Part shown: positions 21,301 to 28,838 of the stretch, piece by piece | How the letters are laid out: the number at the start of each line of letters is the position of its first letter | Numbering within the stretch: position 1 is the first letter of the stretch | Assembly: GCF_002482975.1 (NCBI RefSeq) | Contig: NZ_DLHA01000004.1 | Span: 1-28,853 of the forward strand | Direction of reading: 5' to 3' | Source of the DNA: Flavobacterium sp. UBA7680 | GTDB taxonomy: Bacteria; Bacteroidota; Bacteroidia; Flavobacteriales; Flavobacteriaceae | Length of the DNA: 28,853 nt | The notes under the pieces: generated by a model | Told to the model about the DNA's origin: nothing | Databases searched by the model: none | The model's input: the letters and a program-made list of their open reading frames with translations, nothing else | Made by a program: the position numbers and the translations under genes

Positions 21301-21499
21301 TTTAACCGCAAAGTGCGCAAGGTTTTACGCAAAGTTCGCAAAGTAAAAAAAGAATAGCCACAGATTAAAGGATTCTCACAGATTAAAAAAATCATTTTAA
21401 TCCTTTTAATCTGTGGCAAAAAAACGCAAAGTTCGCAAAGCTTTGTATTTAAAAAGCTTTGCGAACTTTGCGTAAAACCTTGCGCTCTTTGCGGTTAAA
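21301..21499. repeat. Nested palindromic element, about 200 bp
   Basis: The outer arms 21301-21343 and 21457-21499 are inverted repeats with 42 of 43 positions matching (they begin TTTAACCGCAAAG and end ACGCAAAGTTCGCAAAG). Inside, GCCACAGATTAAAGGATT (21357-21374) pairs with 21399-21417, one extra A. A further copy, 21424-21444, forms a perfect 21-bp stem with 21453-21473 around an 8-nt loop, so the right outer arm can pair with either partner. It fills most of the gap between ftsX and the lipoprotein gene. Confidence 0.9.
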
Positions 21500-21510
21500 C
21501 ACTCAAACGA

Positions 21511-22101
21511 TTATTTAACCTTGTAAACTTCAATACTTTTAAGCCAGTAAACATGGCGCGGCCCGGTTCTAATATCGTTTTTGCAGATTAAAATCATTTC
21601 GCCGTTTTTGACTGGTTTTCCGTTTTCTTCAAAAAGGACAAAAGTATTTTCTCCCGTTGGATTATTGAAAAGTTCTGCCCATGAAAAAGTCGCTTTATAA
21701 TCGTCTGAAGCTCTGGCGACGATATAAAAGTTTCGGTCTTTATGATCGTTTTGTTTTATTTTGGCTTTTTCTAAAATATCTTTCAAAAGAACGCCTTTAC
21801 AAGTTTTGACTTCTCTTTTAACCTCTCCGTTTTTACCAGTTATCTTGAGATTGTCAATTGTAATAACTTTCATATTTTTTAAAGAATCAACACTCAATTG
21901 TAGCGGAAATTCAACATCACCTTTTACTTCAATTTCATGATTTACCAATTTCAAACTATCTGCAGCAGAAAGTACAGCATGTTTGTCGTTGTCAGTTTTT
22001 GAAACTTTTTCAGTTGGAACTACATCTTCTTTTTTAGAAGAATTACACATTGTGCATGAAAATGCAACGAGCAGAATGAGAATATAATTTTTAGTTTTCA
22101 T
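21511..22101 (-). CDS. Molybdopterin-fold lipoprotein
   Basis: 196-aa predicted lipoprotein. The N-terminus MKTKNYILILLVAFSC is a signal sequence with a lipobox-like AFSC (C16; a second cysteine at C19), followed by a polar linker to about residue 50. The rest resembles the oxidoreductase molybdopterin-binding fold (PF00174, sulfite-oxidase-like): HEIEVKGDVEFPLQLSVDSL, then CKGVLLKDILEKA (C101-113), then YKATFSWAEL and a final GPRHVYWLKSIEVYKVK. The mature domain has two cysteines, C101 and C173, and neither sits in a clear molybdenum-ligand context. Cofactor binding is therefore uncertain, and the fold may act as a binding protein. It starts 18 nt after the TonB receptor gene, so the two form an operon. 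Confidence 0.75.
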   Translation of the reverse strand: MKTKNYILILLVAFSCTMCNSSKKEDVVPTEKVSKTDNDKHAVLSAADSLKLVNHEIEVKGDVEFPLQLSVDSLKNMKVITIDNLKITGKNGEVKREVKTCKGVLLKDILEKAKIKQNDHKDRNFYIVARASDDYKATFSWAELFNNPTGENTFVLFEENGKPVKNGEMILICKNDIRTGPRHVYWLKSIEVYKVK

Positions 22102-22119
22102 ATAAATTATGATTTGTTA

Positions 22120-24681
22120 TTAGATTTTGCTGGTTTCCCAAACTAAAGATAAATAATACAATCCGCCAATTGACGGTCCGCCAAGAATTGATGTATAAGG
22201 TTTATTTAAAATATTCGTTCCGCCTAATTTTGTAGTAAGGCCTGTTTTTTTGAAATTATAATTTACTTGTGCATCCATCGACCAATAAGCCGGAACAGTT
22301 CCGCTGACTAAAAAAGAAACATAATCAAAATTGTTTTGATAACGGGCTGTAGCACTTGCGCTAAGATTTTTCCAGATATTTTGAGCCAATAAAGTTCCGT
22401 TAACATTAAATTCCGGCGTATTGAAACCATCTTCTAAACCATCTTTATCGTCAGTTCTGTCGAGTTTGGTGTAAGTAAGATTGGTTAAAGCAGTAAAAGT
22501 TTGATCAATGCGGTATTTTAAACCTAAACTTCCGCCGTAATTGTAAATCTTACTTTTAGAATTAGTCCACAAACGGTAACGATTTTGCGTGTTTTTAGAA
22601 TATAAAGCTGTCGGAATTTGATTTGGATCTGTAGTATTTGGAATACTGACTTCAACCTGAGCAATGAAATTTTTATAAGAGTTGTAATAAAAATCGGCAT
22701 CAATAAAAAGATTTCGGTTTAATGTAATTCCTCTAAAACCAAACTCAAACGATTTTACAAATTCAGGCTGCAAATAGGTATAAGGATTTTTTTGAATCGT
22801 ATTTTTATTCTTTTCAATGGCCTGCGCCTGTGTTAAACCGTTTGTATTTACATCACTGTTTACCTGCGCCTGAAATTTATCGATAGAAGCTTTTGTGTAT
22901 GAATTCTCAAAAATGCCATCAGACATAATTCGTAAACCACCAACACGTTTTACGCCGCCGGAATTTACGTTTGAAAAGCCTTCAAAAATACTTGGAAATC
23001 GATATCCGTTTTGATACGAAGCCCTAAAATTGATTGTTTCTTTTGGAGAATAAACAGCCGTAAATTGCGGTGTAAATTTAGCATCAAAATAATCAGCTTT
23101 ATCAATTCTAATTGTTGCGCCTAAACGCAGTTTGGAACGAAATAAATCTTTTGTTAATTGTGTAAAACCTCCTGTTTTTTGATATGTCAAATTTTCATCA
23201 GCATGAACGGGATTTATGAAATAATTTCCATCTGGAACAATAATGTAATTTCTGTAATCGAAACCGCTTAAAAGTTTAGCATCGATTTTTTCGAAGAAAT
23301 CTACAAAAGCTTTGTCCCAATTGAATAAACCTTCGCCATGAACTAAAGTCGATTTTACACGCAAAGCTGCGCCAATATCCCAATTATTGATATCGATTAG
23401 TTCGTTTTTCTTGTTTTCATAAGCCTCGGTTCCCGGTTCAAATCGACCTTGATCAGATTGTGTTCTGGCAATTCGGTGTGCATCAGCAATAGAAGCGCCA
23501 TTTGTAACCGCATTTTTATAAGCAATGCTGTAATCTGCGAACCATTTATCATCAGATTTATAAGCGCGATCCATGTTTTCGGCAAGTGAACGCATGTTAT
23601 ATGAGTTTCCGGTATTTTCGGTTGTAGCATACGCTTTTACCTGAAAAATAGGAGTGTGATAATCTACCGCAAACTGGTTTAAAGTATAATCGTCAAGCCT
23701 AAAACGGTTCGAACGCTGATAAATAGTATTGATTAAAGCAGTTTTATACGTTACAGAAAGTTCATTTCCTTGTTTTGGACGAAAGTAAAAACCAACATCA
23801 GCTTTGTAATTTTTAATATCATAATCAGAAATGTCTGTTTCGCGATAACCCGTTCTGGCAACAACATAATTTTTGCCATTTAAGTTTAATGTTTTTCGGT
23901 TTGCCGATTCGTTTCCGTAACCATTTACTTCATCGTAAGCCGGATTATCGGCACCAAATAAGTTGGTTGAAGCATTTGCATTTGGAGCCAGATCGGTTCT
24001 GTCATCTGCAACCCAATCAGTTCCTCCGGTTGAAGAAGCATTAATCTTAAAAGCCAATTTAGAATTGAAAGCTTTCGCCAATCTCAAATTAAACTGCGAA
24101 TAAACTTTTGGAGAAAATCGGTCAATATTTCCAACATGATTTACGCCCGTTAATTGCTGTATGGCTATTCCTTGATATTCAAAGGGATTTTTAGTTTGAA
24201 TATTCGCCAAACCATTAATGGCGTTCATTCCGTATAAAGCGGCGGCAGTTCCCGGAATAATTTCAATTTTATCAATATCGAGATCATTTGCGCCCAAAGC
24301 ATTTGCAATTGGCGCACCCAGATGCGGAGCCTGATTGTCGATTCCGTCCACTAATTGTGAAAATCTAACATTGGTCGAATTGGCAAAACCTCTTGTATTT
24401 ATAACTTTAAAACCTAAACTTGGTGTAATAATTTGAACGCCTTTTACATTTTCAAGTGCTTCATAAATACTTGCCGATCCCATATTTTTGGCTTCCGCCG
24501 ATTTTAACTGCTCGATACTTATAGGGGAACGCATTAAATTTTCTGAACGTCGGGATGCTGTAATAACAACTTCGTTCAATTCTTCTTTCTTAATGCTGTC
24601 TTGTTTTGCTTTAGAATTTTCAGTTTGAGAAAAACTTTTCAAGCTTATAATTAGAAAAAACAGATATAGTTTTTGGTTCAT
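22120..24681 (-). CDS. TonB-dependent outer-membrane receptor
   Basis: 853-aa TonB-dependent receptor for energised uptake across the outer membrane. The signal peptide is about 18 residues (ending LKSFSQ). A short charged linker contains the TonB-box-like ELNEVVITAS (about 34-43). The plug domain spans about 45-165 (SIYEALENVKGVQI, INTRGFANSTNVRF, IDKIEIIPGTAAALYGMNA). A barrel of about 680 residues follows and ends YYLSLVWETSKI. There is no N-terminal CarboxypepD_reg domain and no SusD partner, so it is not a SusC-type glycan importer. Company with a ModE-type regulator upstream and a molybdopterin-fold lipoprotein downstream suggests molybdate, tungstate or a related ligand. That substrate is inferred from context only. 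Confidence 0.92.
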   Translation of the reverse strand: MNQKLYLFFLIISLKSFSQTENSKAKQDSIKKEELNEVVITASRRSENLMRSPISIEQLKSAEAKNMGSASIYEALENVKGVQIITPSLGFKVINTRGFANSTNVRFSQLVDGIDNQAPHLGAPIANALGANDLDIDKIEIIPGTAAALYGMNAINGLANIQTKNPFEYQGIAIQQLTGVNHVGNIDRFSPKVYSQFNLRLAKAFNSKLAFKINASSTGGTDWVADDRTDLAPNANASTNLFGADNPAYDEVNGYGNESANRKTLNLNGKNYVVARTGYRETDISDYDIKNYKADVGFYFRPKQGNELSVTYKTALINTIYQRSNRFRLDDYTLNQFAVDYHTPIFQVKAYATTENTGNSYNMRSLAENMDRAYKSDDKWFADYSIAYKNAVTNGASIADAHRIARTQSDQGRFEPGTEAYENKKNELIDINNWDIGAALRVKSTLVHGEGLFNWDKAFVDFFEKIDAKLLSGFDYRNYIIVPDGNYFINPVHADENLTYQKTGGFTQLTKDLFRSKLRLGATIRIDKADYFDAKFTPQFTAVYSPKETINFRASYQNGYRFPSIFEGFSNVNSGGVKRVGGLRIMSDGIFENSYTKASIDKFQAQVNSDVNTNGLTQAQAIEKNKNTIQKNPYTYLQPEFVKSFEFGFRGITLNRNLFIDADFYYNSYKNFIAQVEVSIPNTTDPNQIPTALYSKNTQNRYRLWTNSKSKIYNYGGSLGLKYRIDQTFTALTNLTYTKLDRTDDKDGLEDGFNTPEFNVNGTLLAQNIWKNLSASATARYQNNFDYVSFLVSGTVPAYWSMDAQVNYNFKKTGLTTKLGGTNILNKPYTSILGGPSIGGLYYLSLVWETSKI

Positions 24682-24697
24682 GTTTTTGGTTTTATTT

Positions 24698-24908
24698 CAG
24701 TATGTTTTAAAATGAATACTGATGGTTAAAAAAATGGTTTTGGTTTGAACGTTTTTTTAAACACATAGTCCCGATAGCCATCGGGATTGATTCTAATAAA
24801 GATGATAAATAAGAAACTAGTTTCTAAAACATAGATTTTGCTATGTGTATTTGAAATAAGTGAAACGCCTTTTATAGGTAACTAAAGCTATATTTCTATG
24901 TGTTTAAA
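24698..24908. promoter_or_regulatory. Dyad-rich regulatory region before the TonB gene
   Basis: The 236-nt spacer between the ModE-like gene and the receptor gene contains several dyads. TTTAAACACATAG (24756-24768) and its perfect reverse complement (24896-24908) face each other across 127 nt. Between them lies ACATAG-ATTTTG-CTATGT (24829-24846), sharing the same ACATAG half-site. AGAAACTAGTTTCT (24812-24825) is a perfect 14-bp palindrome. CCCGAT/ATCGGG (24770-24785) and CAGTAT/ATACTG (24698-24721) are further hairpins. The ACATAG pairs are the best candidates for a dimeric regulator such as the adjacent ModE-like protein. No strict TAnnTTTG was found; TATGTTTT on the minus strand near 24830 is one mismatch away. 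Confidence 0.6.
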
Positions 24909-24917
24909 TATTTAGGT

Positions 24918-25265
24918 TTAAAATTTTAGATTTTGAGTTTCCTTTTCAGCAAAATCTTTGATGCGTTTTTCGAGTTCATAAAAAGTAGTTATCGCTCTTT
25001 CTCCGGCTTCTGTCAATCGTGCGCCGCCGCCGCCTTTTCCGCCTAATAGTTTTTCAACAAGCGGACTTTTGGCACGCTGATTCATTTCTTCAACCAATTG
25101 CCAGGCTTGTCGATACGCCATTTTCATTTCTTTCGCAGCATTTGTAATCGAACCTGTTTTTCGAATATTTTCTAAAAGCCAGACTTTCCCAATACCAAGA
25201 AAGGCGCCCTCAGTTTCTTCAATCCAAACCCGAACTTCGATAGAATATTTTTTGCCGTTATTCAT
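24918..25265 (-). CDS. ModE-type winged HTH regulator (HTH only)
   Basis: 115-aa DNA-binding protein matching the N-terminal domain of the molybdate regulator ModE. The helix-turn-helix is TGSITNAAKEMKMAYRQAW (about 38-56), followed by the family-typical VEEMNQ and the glycine-rich wing LLGGKGGGGARLTEAGERAI. The order matches E. coli ModE closely (SGSISQGAKDAGISYKSAW, then GGKGGGGAVLT). The C-terminal TOBE/Mop domains that bind molybdate in full-length ModE are absent; the protein ends soon after the dimerisation helix. It must sense its ligand some other way or act constitutively. First gene of the regulator, receptor, lipoprotein series. A palindrome AAAATACGTATTTT lies upstream at 25402. 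Confidence 0.88.
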   Translation of the reverse strand: MNNGKKYSIEVRVWIEETEGAFLGIGKVWLLENIRKTGSITNAAKEMKMAYRQAWQLVEEMNQRAKSPLVEKLLGGKGGGGARLTEAGERAITTFYELEKRIKDFAEKETQNLKF

Positions 25266-25401
25266 TCTGAACTTTAATTATTGACTTTGTAAAAATAATT
25301 GTTTTGATGTAAAAATATTCTTCTTAAACACTAATTTTTGAATGAATAAAATGTTTTGTCTACGTAATTAAAATGCAAACATAAGTATTTTTACTTAATT
25401 T

Positions 25402-25415
25402 AAAATACGTATTTT
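25402..25415. promoter_or_regulatory. Palindrome AAAATACGTATTTT
   Basis: A perfect 14-bp palindrome in the 277-nt divergent spacer between the ModE-like gene and leuS, about 45 nt before the leuS -33 element and 137 nt before the ModE-like start. It could be an operator for either gene; AT-rich chance is also possible. Confidence 0.3.
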
Positions 25416-25446
25416 GTTATTTTATTTGTTTCTCAATGAAATAGCT

Positions 25447-25476
25447 TTGGTACAATGCGCAATAAATGTAAATTTG
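25447..25476 (+). promoter_or_regulatory. Bacteroidetes-type promoter for leuS
   Basis: TTG at 25447-25449, a spacer of exactly 19 nt, and TAAATTTG at 25469-25476, an exact TAnnTTTG. This is the best consensus promoter in the window. The predicted start is near 25483 and the leader is about 60 nt. Confidence 0.85.
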
Positions 25477-25503
25477 CGCCTAATAATTAATTTAGTGAAA
25501 AGC

Positions 25504-25542
25504 CTTAGAACCTTAGTAACTTAGAATCTTAGTCACTTAGAA
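25504..25542 (+). repeat. (CTTAGNNN)5 array in the leuS leader
   Basis: CTTAG occurs at 25504, 25512, 25520, 25528 and 25536, an exact 8-nt period over five units. The variable triplets are AAC, TAA, AAT and TCA, and the last unit runs through AA into the ATG. The whole array lies in the predicted 5' UTR. Confidence 0.9.
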
Positions 25543-28407
25543 ATGAAGTACAATCCAAACGAAATTGACGCCAAATGGCAAAAATATTGGGCAGAAAATC
25601 AAACTTTTGCAGCAAAAAATAACTCTGAAAAACCTAAACATTATGTTCTCGATATGTTTCCTTATCCATCTGGAGCAGGATTGCACGTTGGGCATCCGCT
25701 GGGTTATATAGCTTCAGATGTTTATTCTCGTTTCAAAAGACACCAAGGCTTCAATGTTTTGCACCCAATGGGTTACGACAGTTTCGGATTGCCGGCAGAA
25801 CAATATGCAATTCAAACAGGACAACGTCCGGAAGATACAACACGCGTAAATATTGACGGTGGAGTTGATAAAGAAGGAAAGCAAATTGCCGGATACAGAA
25901 AACAATTAGATAAAATAGGATTTTCATTTGACTGGAGCCGTGAAGTGCGTACGTCAAATCCTGATTATTATAAACATACACAATGGATTTTCATTCAATT
26001 GTTCAATTCGTGGTATTGCAGAAAACAAGGACAGGCTTTTGAAATTTCAGAGCTTGTAAAAGTTTTTGAAGAAAGCGGAAATGCATTAGTTGAAGCAGTT
26101 TGCGACGATAACGTAGCGATTTTTACGGCTGACGAATGGAATGCTTATTCTGAAGATCAAAAAGAAAAAATCCTTTTGCAATACAGAATGACGTATTTGG
26201 CAGAAACAGAAGTAAACTGGTGTCCTGGTTTAGGAACTGTTTTGGCAAATGACGAAATTGTAAACGGAGTTTCGGAACGTGGTGGATTTCCTGTTATAAG
26301 AAAAAAAATGACACAATGGAGTATGCGAATTTCTGCTTATGCCGAACGTTTACTTCAAGGTTTAAATGATATTGACTGGAGCGAATCTATAAAAGAATCC
26401 CAAAGAAACTGGATAGGGAAATCGGTTGGTGCTTTGGTGACTTTTAATTTGAAAAATCACGATGAAGTAATCGAGGTTTTTACAACTCGTCCTGATACTA
26501 TTTTTGGAGTTACTTTTATGACTTTGGCGCCAGAACACGATTTGGTAGCTAAAATTACAACTCCAGAACAAAAAGCTGCTGTTGAAGCTTATATCGAAAA
26601 AACAGCAAAACGTTCTGAACGTGAGCGTATGGCGGATGTAAAAACTATTTCTGGAGTATTTACAGGAGCTTATGCTGAACATCCATTTACAAAAGAAGCT
26701 ATTCCGGTTTGGATTGGTGATTATGTTTTGGCAGGTTACGGAACTGGTGCTGTAATGGCGGTTCCTTGCGGAGACGAAAGAGATTATGCTTTTGCTAATT
26801 TCTTTAAAGGTCAAAACGGAATGCAGGAAATCAAAAATATCTTCGCTAATGTTGATATTTCTGAAGCGGCTTACGGATCAAAAGACAATGTTGAAATCGC
26901 TGGTTCTGATTTCTTAAATGGATTAAATTACAAAGATGCAACAGCAAAAGCAATTTATAAGTTAGAAGAAATCGGACAAGGAAAAGGAAAAACAAATTAC
27001 CGTTTGCGTGATGCGGTTTTCTCTCGTCAGCGTTATTGGGGAGAACCGTTCCCAGTTTATTATGTAAACGGATTGCCTAAAATGATTGATGCACAGCATT
27101 TGCCGATTATTTTACCAGAAGTTGAAAAATATTTGCCAACAGAAGATGGTTTACCTCCATTAGGAAATGCAGCAGTTTGGGCTTGGGATACAAAACAAAA
27201 TAAAGTTGTCGATACAGATTTAGTTGATAATATTTCGATTTTTCCATTGGAATTGAATACAATGCCAGGCTGGGCAGGAAGTTCATGGTATTGGATGCGT
27301 TACATGGATGCGCATAACGAAAATGAATTTGCAAGTAAAGAAGCTTTGGCTTACTGGGAAAGTGTAGATTTATACATTGGAGGAAGCGAACACGCAACTG
27401 GACATTTATTGTATTCTCGTTTCTGGAATAAATTCTTAAAAGACAAAGGTTTTGCTCCAACCGAAGAGCCATTCAAAAAACTGATAAATCAGGGAATGAT
27501 TTTGGGGACAAGTGCGTTTGTTTATAGATTGGAAGGAACAAATACTTTTGTATCTAAAAATAAAATTGGAGATCAAAAAGTACAGCCAATTCATGCTGAT
27601 GTTTCAATCGTGAATTCTTCTGATGAATTAGACGTTGAAAAATTCAAAATTTGGAGAGAGGATTATGCTGATGCTGAATTTATTTTAGATGATAATGGAA
27701 AATACATTGTAGGTCGTGAAGTCGAAAAAATGTCGAAATCAAAATACAATGTAGTAACGCCAGATGATGTTTGTAACGAATACGGTGCCGATACATTACG
27801 TTTATACGAAATGTTTTTAGGGCCATTAGAGCAGGCAAAACCTTGGAATACCGCAGGAATTTCAGGAGTTTTTGGTTTCTTGAAAAAATTATGGAGATTG
27901 TATTTTGATGATAATGGCTTAATCGTAAACAACGACGAACCAACAAAAGACAACTTGAAATCATTGCATAAAACAATCAAAAAAGTAGCAGAAGATATCG
28001 AGAATTTCTCTTTCAATACTTCAGTTTCTCAGTTTATGATTTGTGTAAATGAATTGTCTTCTCAAAATTGTCATTCAAAAGCGATTTTAGAACCGTTAGC
28101 TATTTTGGTTTCACCTTATGCACCGCATATCGCAGAAGAATTATGGTCACAGTTAGGACATACAACTTCAATTTCAGAAGTTGCTTTCCCTGCTTTTGAT
28201 GCAAAACATTTAGTGGAGACAAATAAAGAATATCCAGTTTCTTTCAACGGAAAAATGCGTTTCACAATCGAATTACCTTTGGATTTAACCGCAGCACAAA
28301 TCGAAGAAATCGTTATGAAAGACGAAAGAACGTTAAAACAATTAGACGGAAGAACTCCAGATAAAGTGATTATCGTTCCTGGAAGAGTTATTAACCTTGT
28401 AGGGTAA
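25543..28407 (+). CDS. leuS: Leucine--tRNA ligase
   Basis: Class Ia synthetase that charges tRNA-Leu. The 954-aa protein has the HIGH motif as HVGH (48-51) in MFPYPSGAGLHVGHPLGY and the KMSKS loop exactly at 729-733 (VEKMSKSKYN). The CP1 editing domain lies between, with TTRPDTIFGVTF and GYGTGAVMAVPCGDERD. The catalytic segment RLRDAVFSRQRYWGEP follows the editing domain. It is longer than E. coli LeuRS (860 aa) because of an insertion near 155-210 (EISELVKVFEESGNALVEAV) that is normal in Bacteroidetes. The C-terminal anticodon-binding and tRNA-docking domains are complete. Regulation may involve the CTTAG leader; no T-box was seen. Confidence 0.98.
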   Translation: MKYNPNEIDAKWQKYWAENQTFAAKNNSEKPKHYVLDMFPYPSGAGLHVGHPLGYIASDVYSRFKRHQGFNVLHPMGYDSFGLPAEQYAIQTGQRPEDTTRVNIDGGVDKEGKQIAGYRKQLDKIGFSFDWSREVRTSNPDYYKHTQWIFIQLFNSWYCRKQGQAFEISELVKVFEESGNALVEAVCDDNVAIFTADEWNAYSEDQKEKILLQYRMTYLAETEVNWCPGLGTVLANDEIVNGVSERGGFPVIRKKMTQWSMRISAYAERLLQGLNDIDWSESIKESQRNWIGKSVGALVTFNLKNHDEVIEVFTTRPDTIFGVTFMTLAPEHDLVAKITTPEQKAAVEAYIEKTAKRSERERMADVKTISGVFTGAYAEHPFTKEAIPVWIGDYVLAGYGTGAVMAVPCGDERDYAFANFFKGQNGMQEIKNIFANVDISEAAYGSKDNVEIAGSDFLNGLNYKDATAKAIYKLEEIGQGKGKTNYRLRDAVFSRQRYWGEPFPVYYVNGLPKMIDAQHLPIILPEVEKYLPTEDGLPPLGNAAVWAWDTKQNKVVDTDLVDNISIFPLELNTMPGWAGSSWYWMRYMDAHNENEFASKEALAYWESVDLYIGGSEHATGHLLYSRFWNKFLKDKGFAPTEEPFKKLINQGMILGTSAFVYRLEGTNTFVSKNKIGDQKVQPIHADVSIVNSSDELDVEKFKIWREDYADAEFILDDNGKYIVGREVEKMSKSKYNVVTPDDVCNEYGADTLRLYEMFLGPLEQAKPWNTAGISGVFGFLKKLWRLYFDDNGLIVNNDEPTKDNLKSLHKTIKKVAEDIENFSFNTSVSQFMICVNELSSQNCHSKAILEPLAILVSPYAPHIAEELWSQLGHTTSISEVAFPAFDAKHLVETNKEYPVSFNGKMRFTIELPLDLTAAQIEEIVMKDERTLKQLDGRTPDKVIIVPGRVINLVG

Positions 28408-28428
28408 TAATTTTAAATTTCAATATAA

Positions 28429-28474
28429 AAATTCCAAATTCCAATTTTACGATTGGAGTTTGGAATTTTTTTTT
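28429..28474 (+). terminator. CCAAATTCCAAT-type terminator after leuS
   Basis: Left arm AAATTCCAAATTCCAAT (28429-28445), 6-nt loop, right arm ATTGGAGTTTGGAATTT (28452-28468), then a run of T. All 17 positions pair, with one G-U wobble. The left arm is identical to that at 12909-12925. Confidence 0.85.
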
Positions 28475-28484
28475 GCATCTTGTT

Positions 28485-28590
28485 TTGTCAGTCTGAGCGA
28501 AGTCGAAGACCACATAAGTAACTCTACAAAGATTGGCGATTTTCTTTGCGGAGCTTCTTGCGTGGTCTTCGACTTCGCTCAGACTGACAA
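28485..28590. repeat. 29-bp perfect inverted repeat
   Basis: The left arm 28485-28513 (starts TTGTCAGTCTGAGCGAAGTC) and right arm 28562-28590 are exact reverse complements, around a 48-nt loop. It is the complete form of the fragments at 10412 and 13095. Open frames read across it (giving LSEVEDHAR-like peptides) are artefacts of the repeat. Confidence 0.92.
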
Positions 28591-28628
28591 TGCGTAGAGT
28601 TCCTAAGGATGACAAGATTGCGAAAAAA

Positions 28629-28752
28629 ACTTTGCGTACTTTCTCGATAATTATCGGAATCGCAAGAAAAAAACTTCCAAACTTTGCGAAAAACCTTTGC
28701 GCACTTTGCGTTACAAACCCTTACCAGCATTGGAATTTGGAATTTTTTTATT
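28629..28752. repeat. CGCAAAG-family and AATTGGAATT fragments
   Basis: AACTTTGCGTACTTTCTCG (from 28629), AAACTTTGCGAAAAACC and CTTTGCGCACTTTGCGTTAC belong to the family of the 21301-21499 element. CGATAATTATCG near 28645 is a 12-bp palindrome. ATTGGAATTTGGAATTTTTT (from 28731) is a half-copy of the terminator family. With 28429-28590 this accounts for most of the 431-nt gap after leuS. Confidence 0.7.
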
Positions 28753-28838
28753 GAAATTTTCATTTTCGTTGTAACATTTTAATAGTTCTCGTATCCAAAG
28801 GACGGATCCGATTATTTAACAACTTAAAACTATTAAAA

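Noticed and set aside
25483..25542. T-box or leader-peptide attenuator before leuS
   Set aside because: The leader is only about 60 nt and consists of the CTTAG array; there is no leucine-rich peptide and no terminator/antiterminator pair.
28391..28763. Short minus- and plus-strand frames after leuS
   Set aside because: They read through the 29-bp inverted repeat and CGCAAAG repeats; their peptides are products of repeat sequence.
28769..28794. ECF-sigma promoter before the last gene
   Set aside because: TGTAAC and CGTAT are present, but the 14-nt spacing is shorter than usual, so it is mentioned only as a weak possibility in the gene entry.
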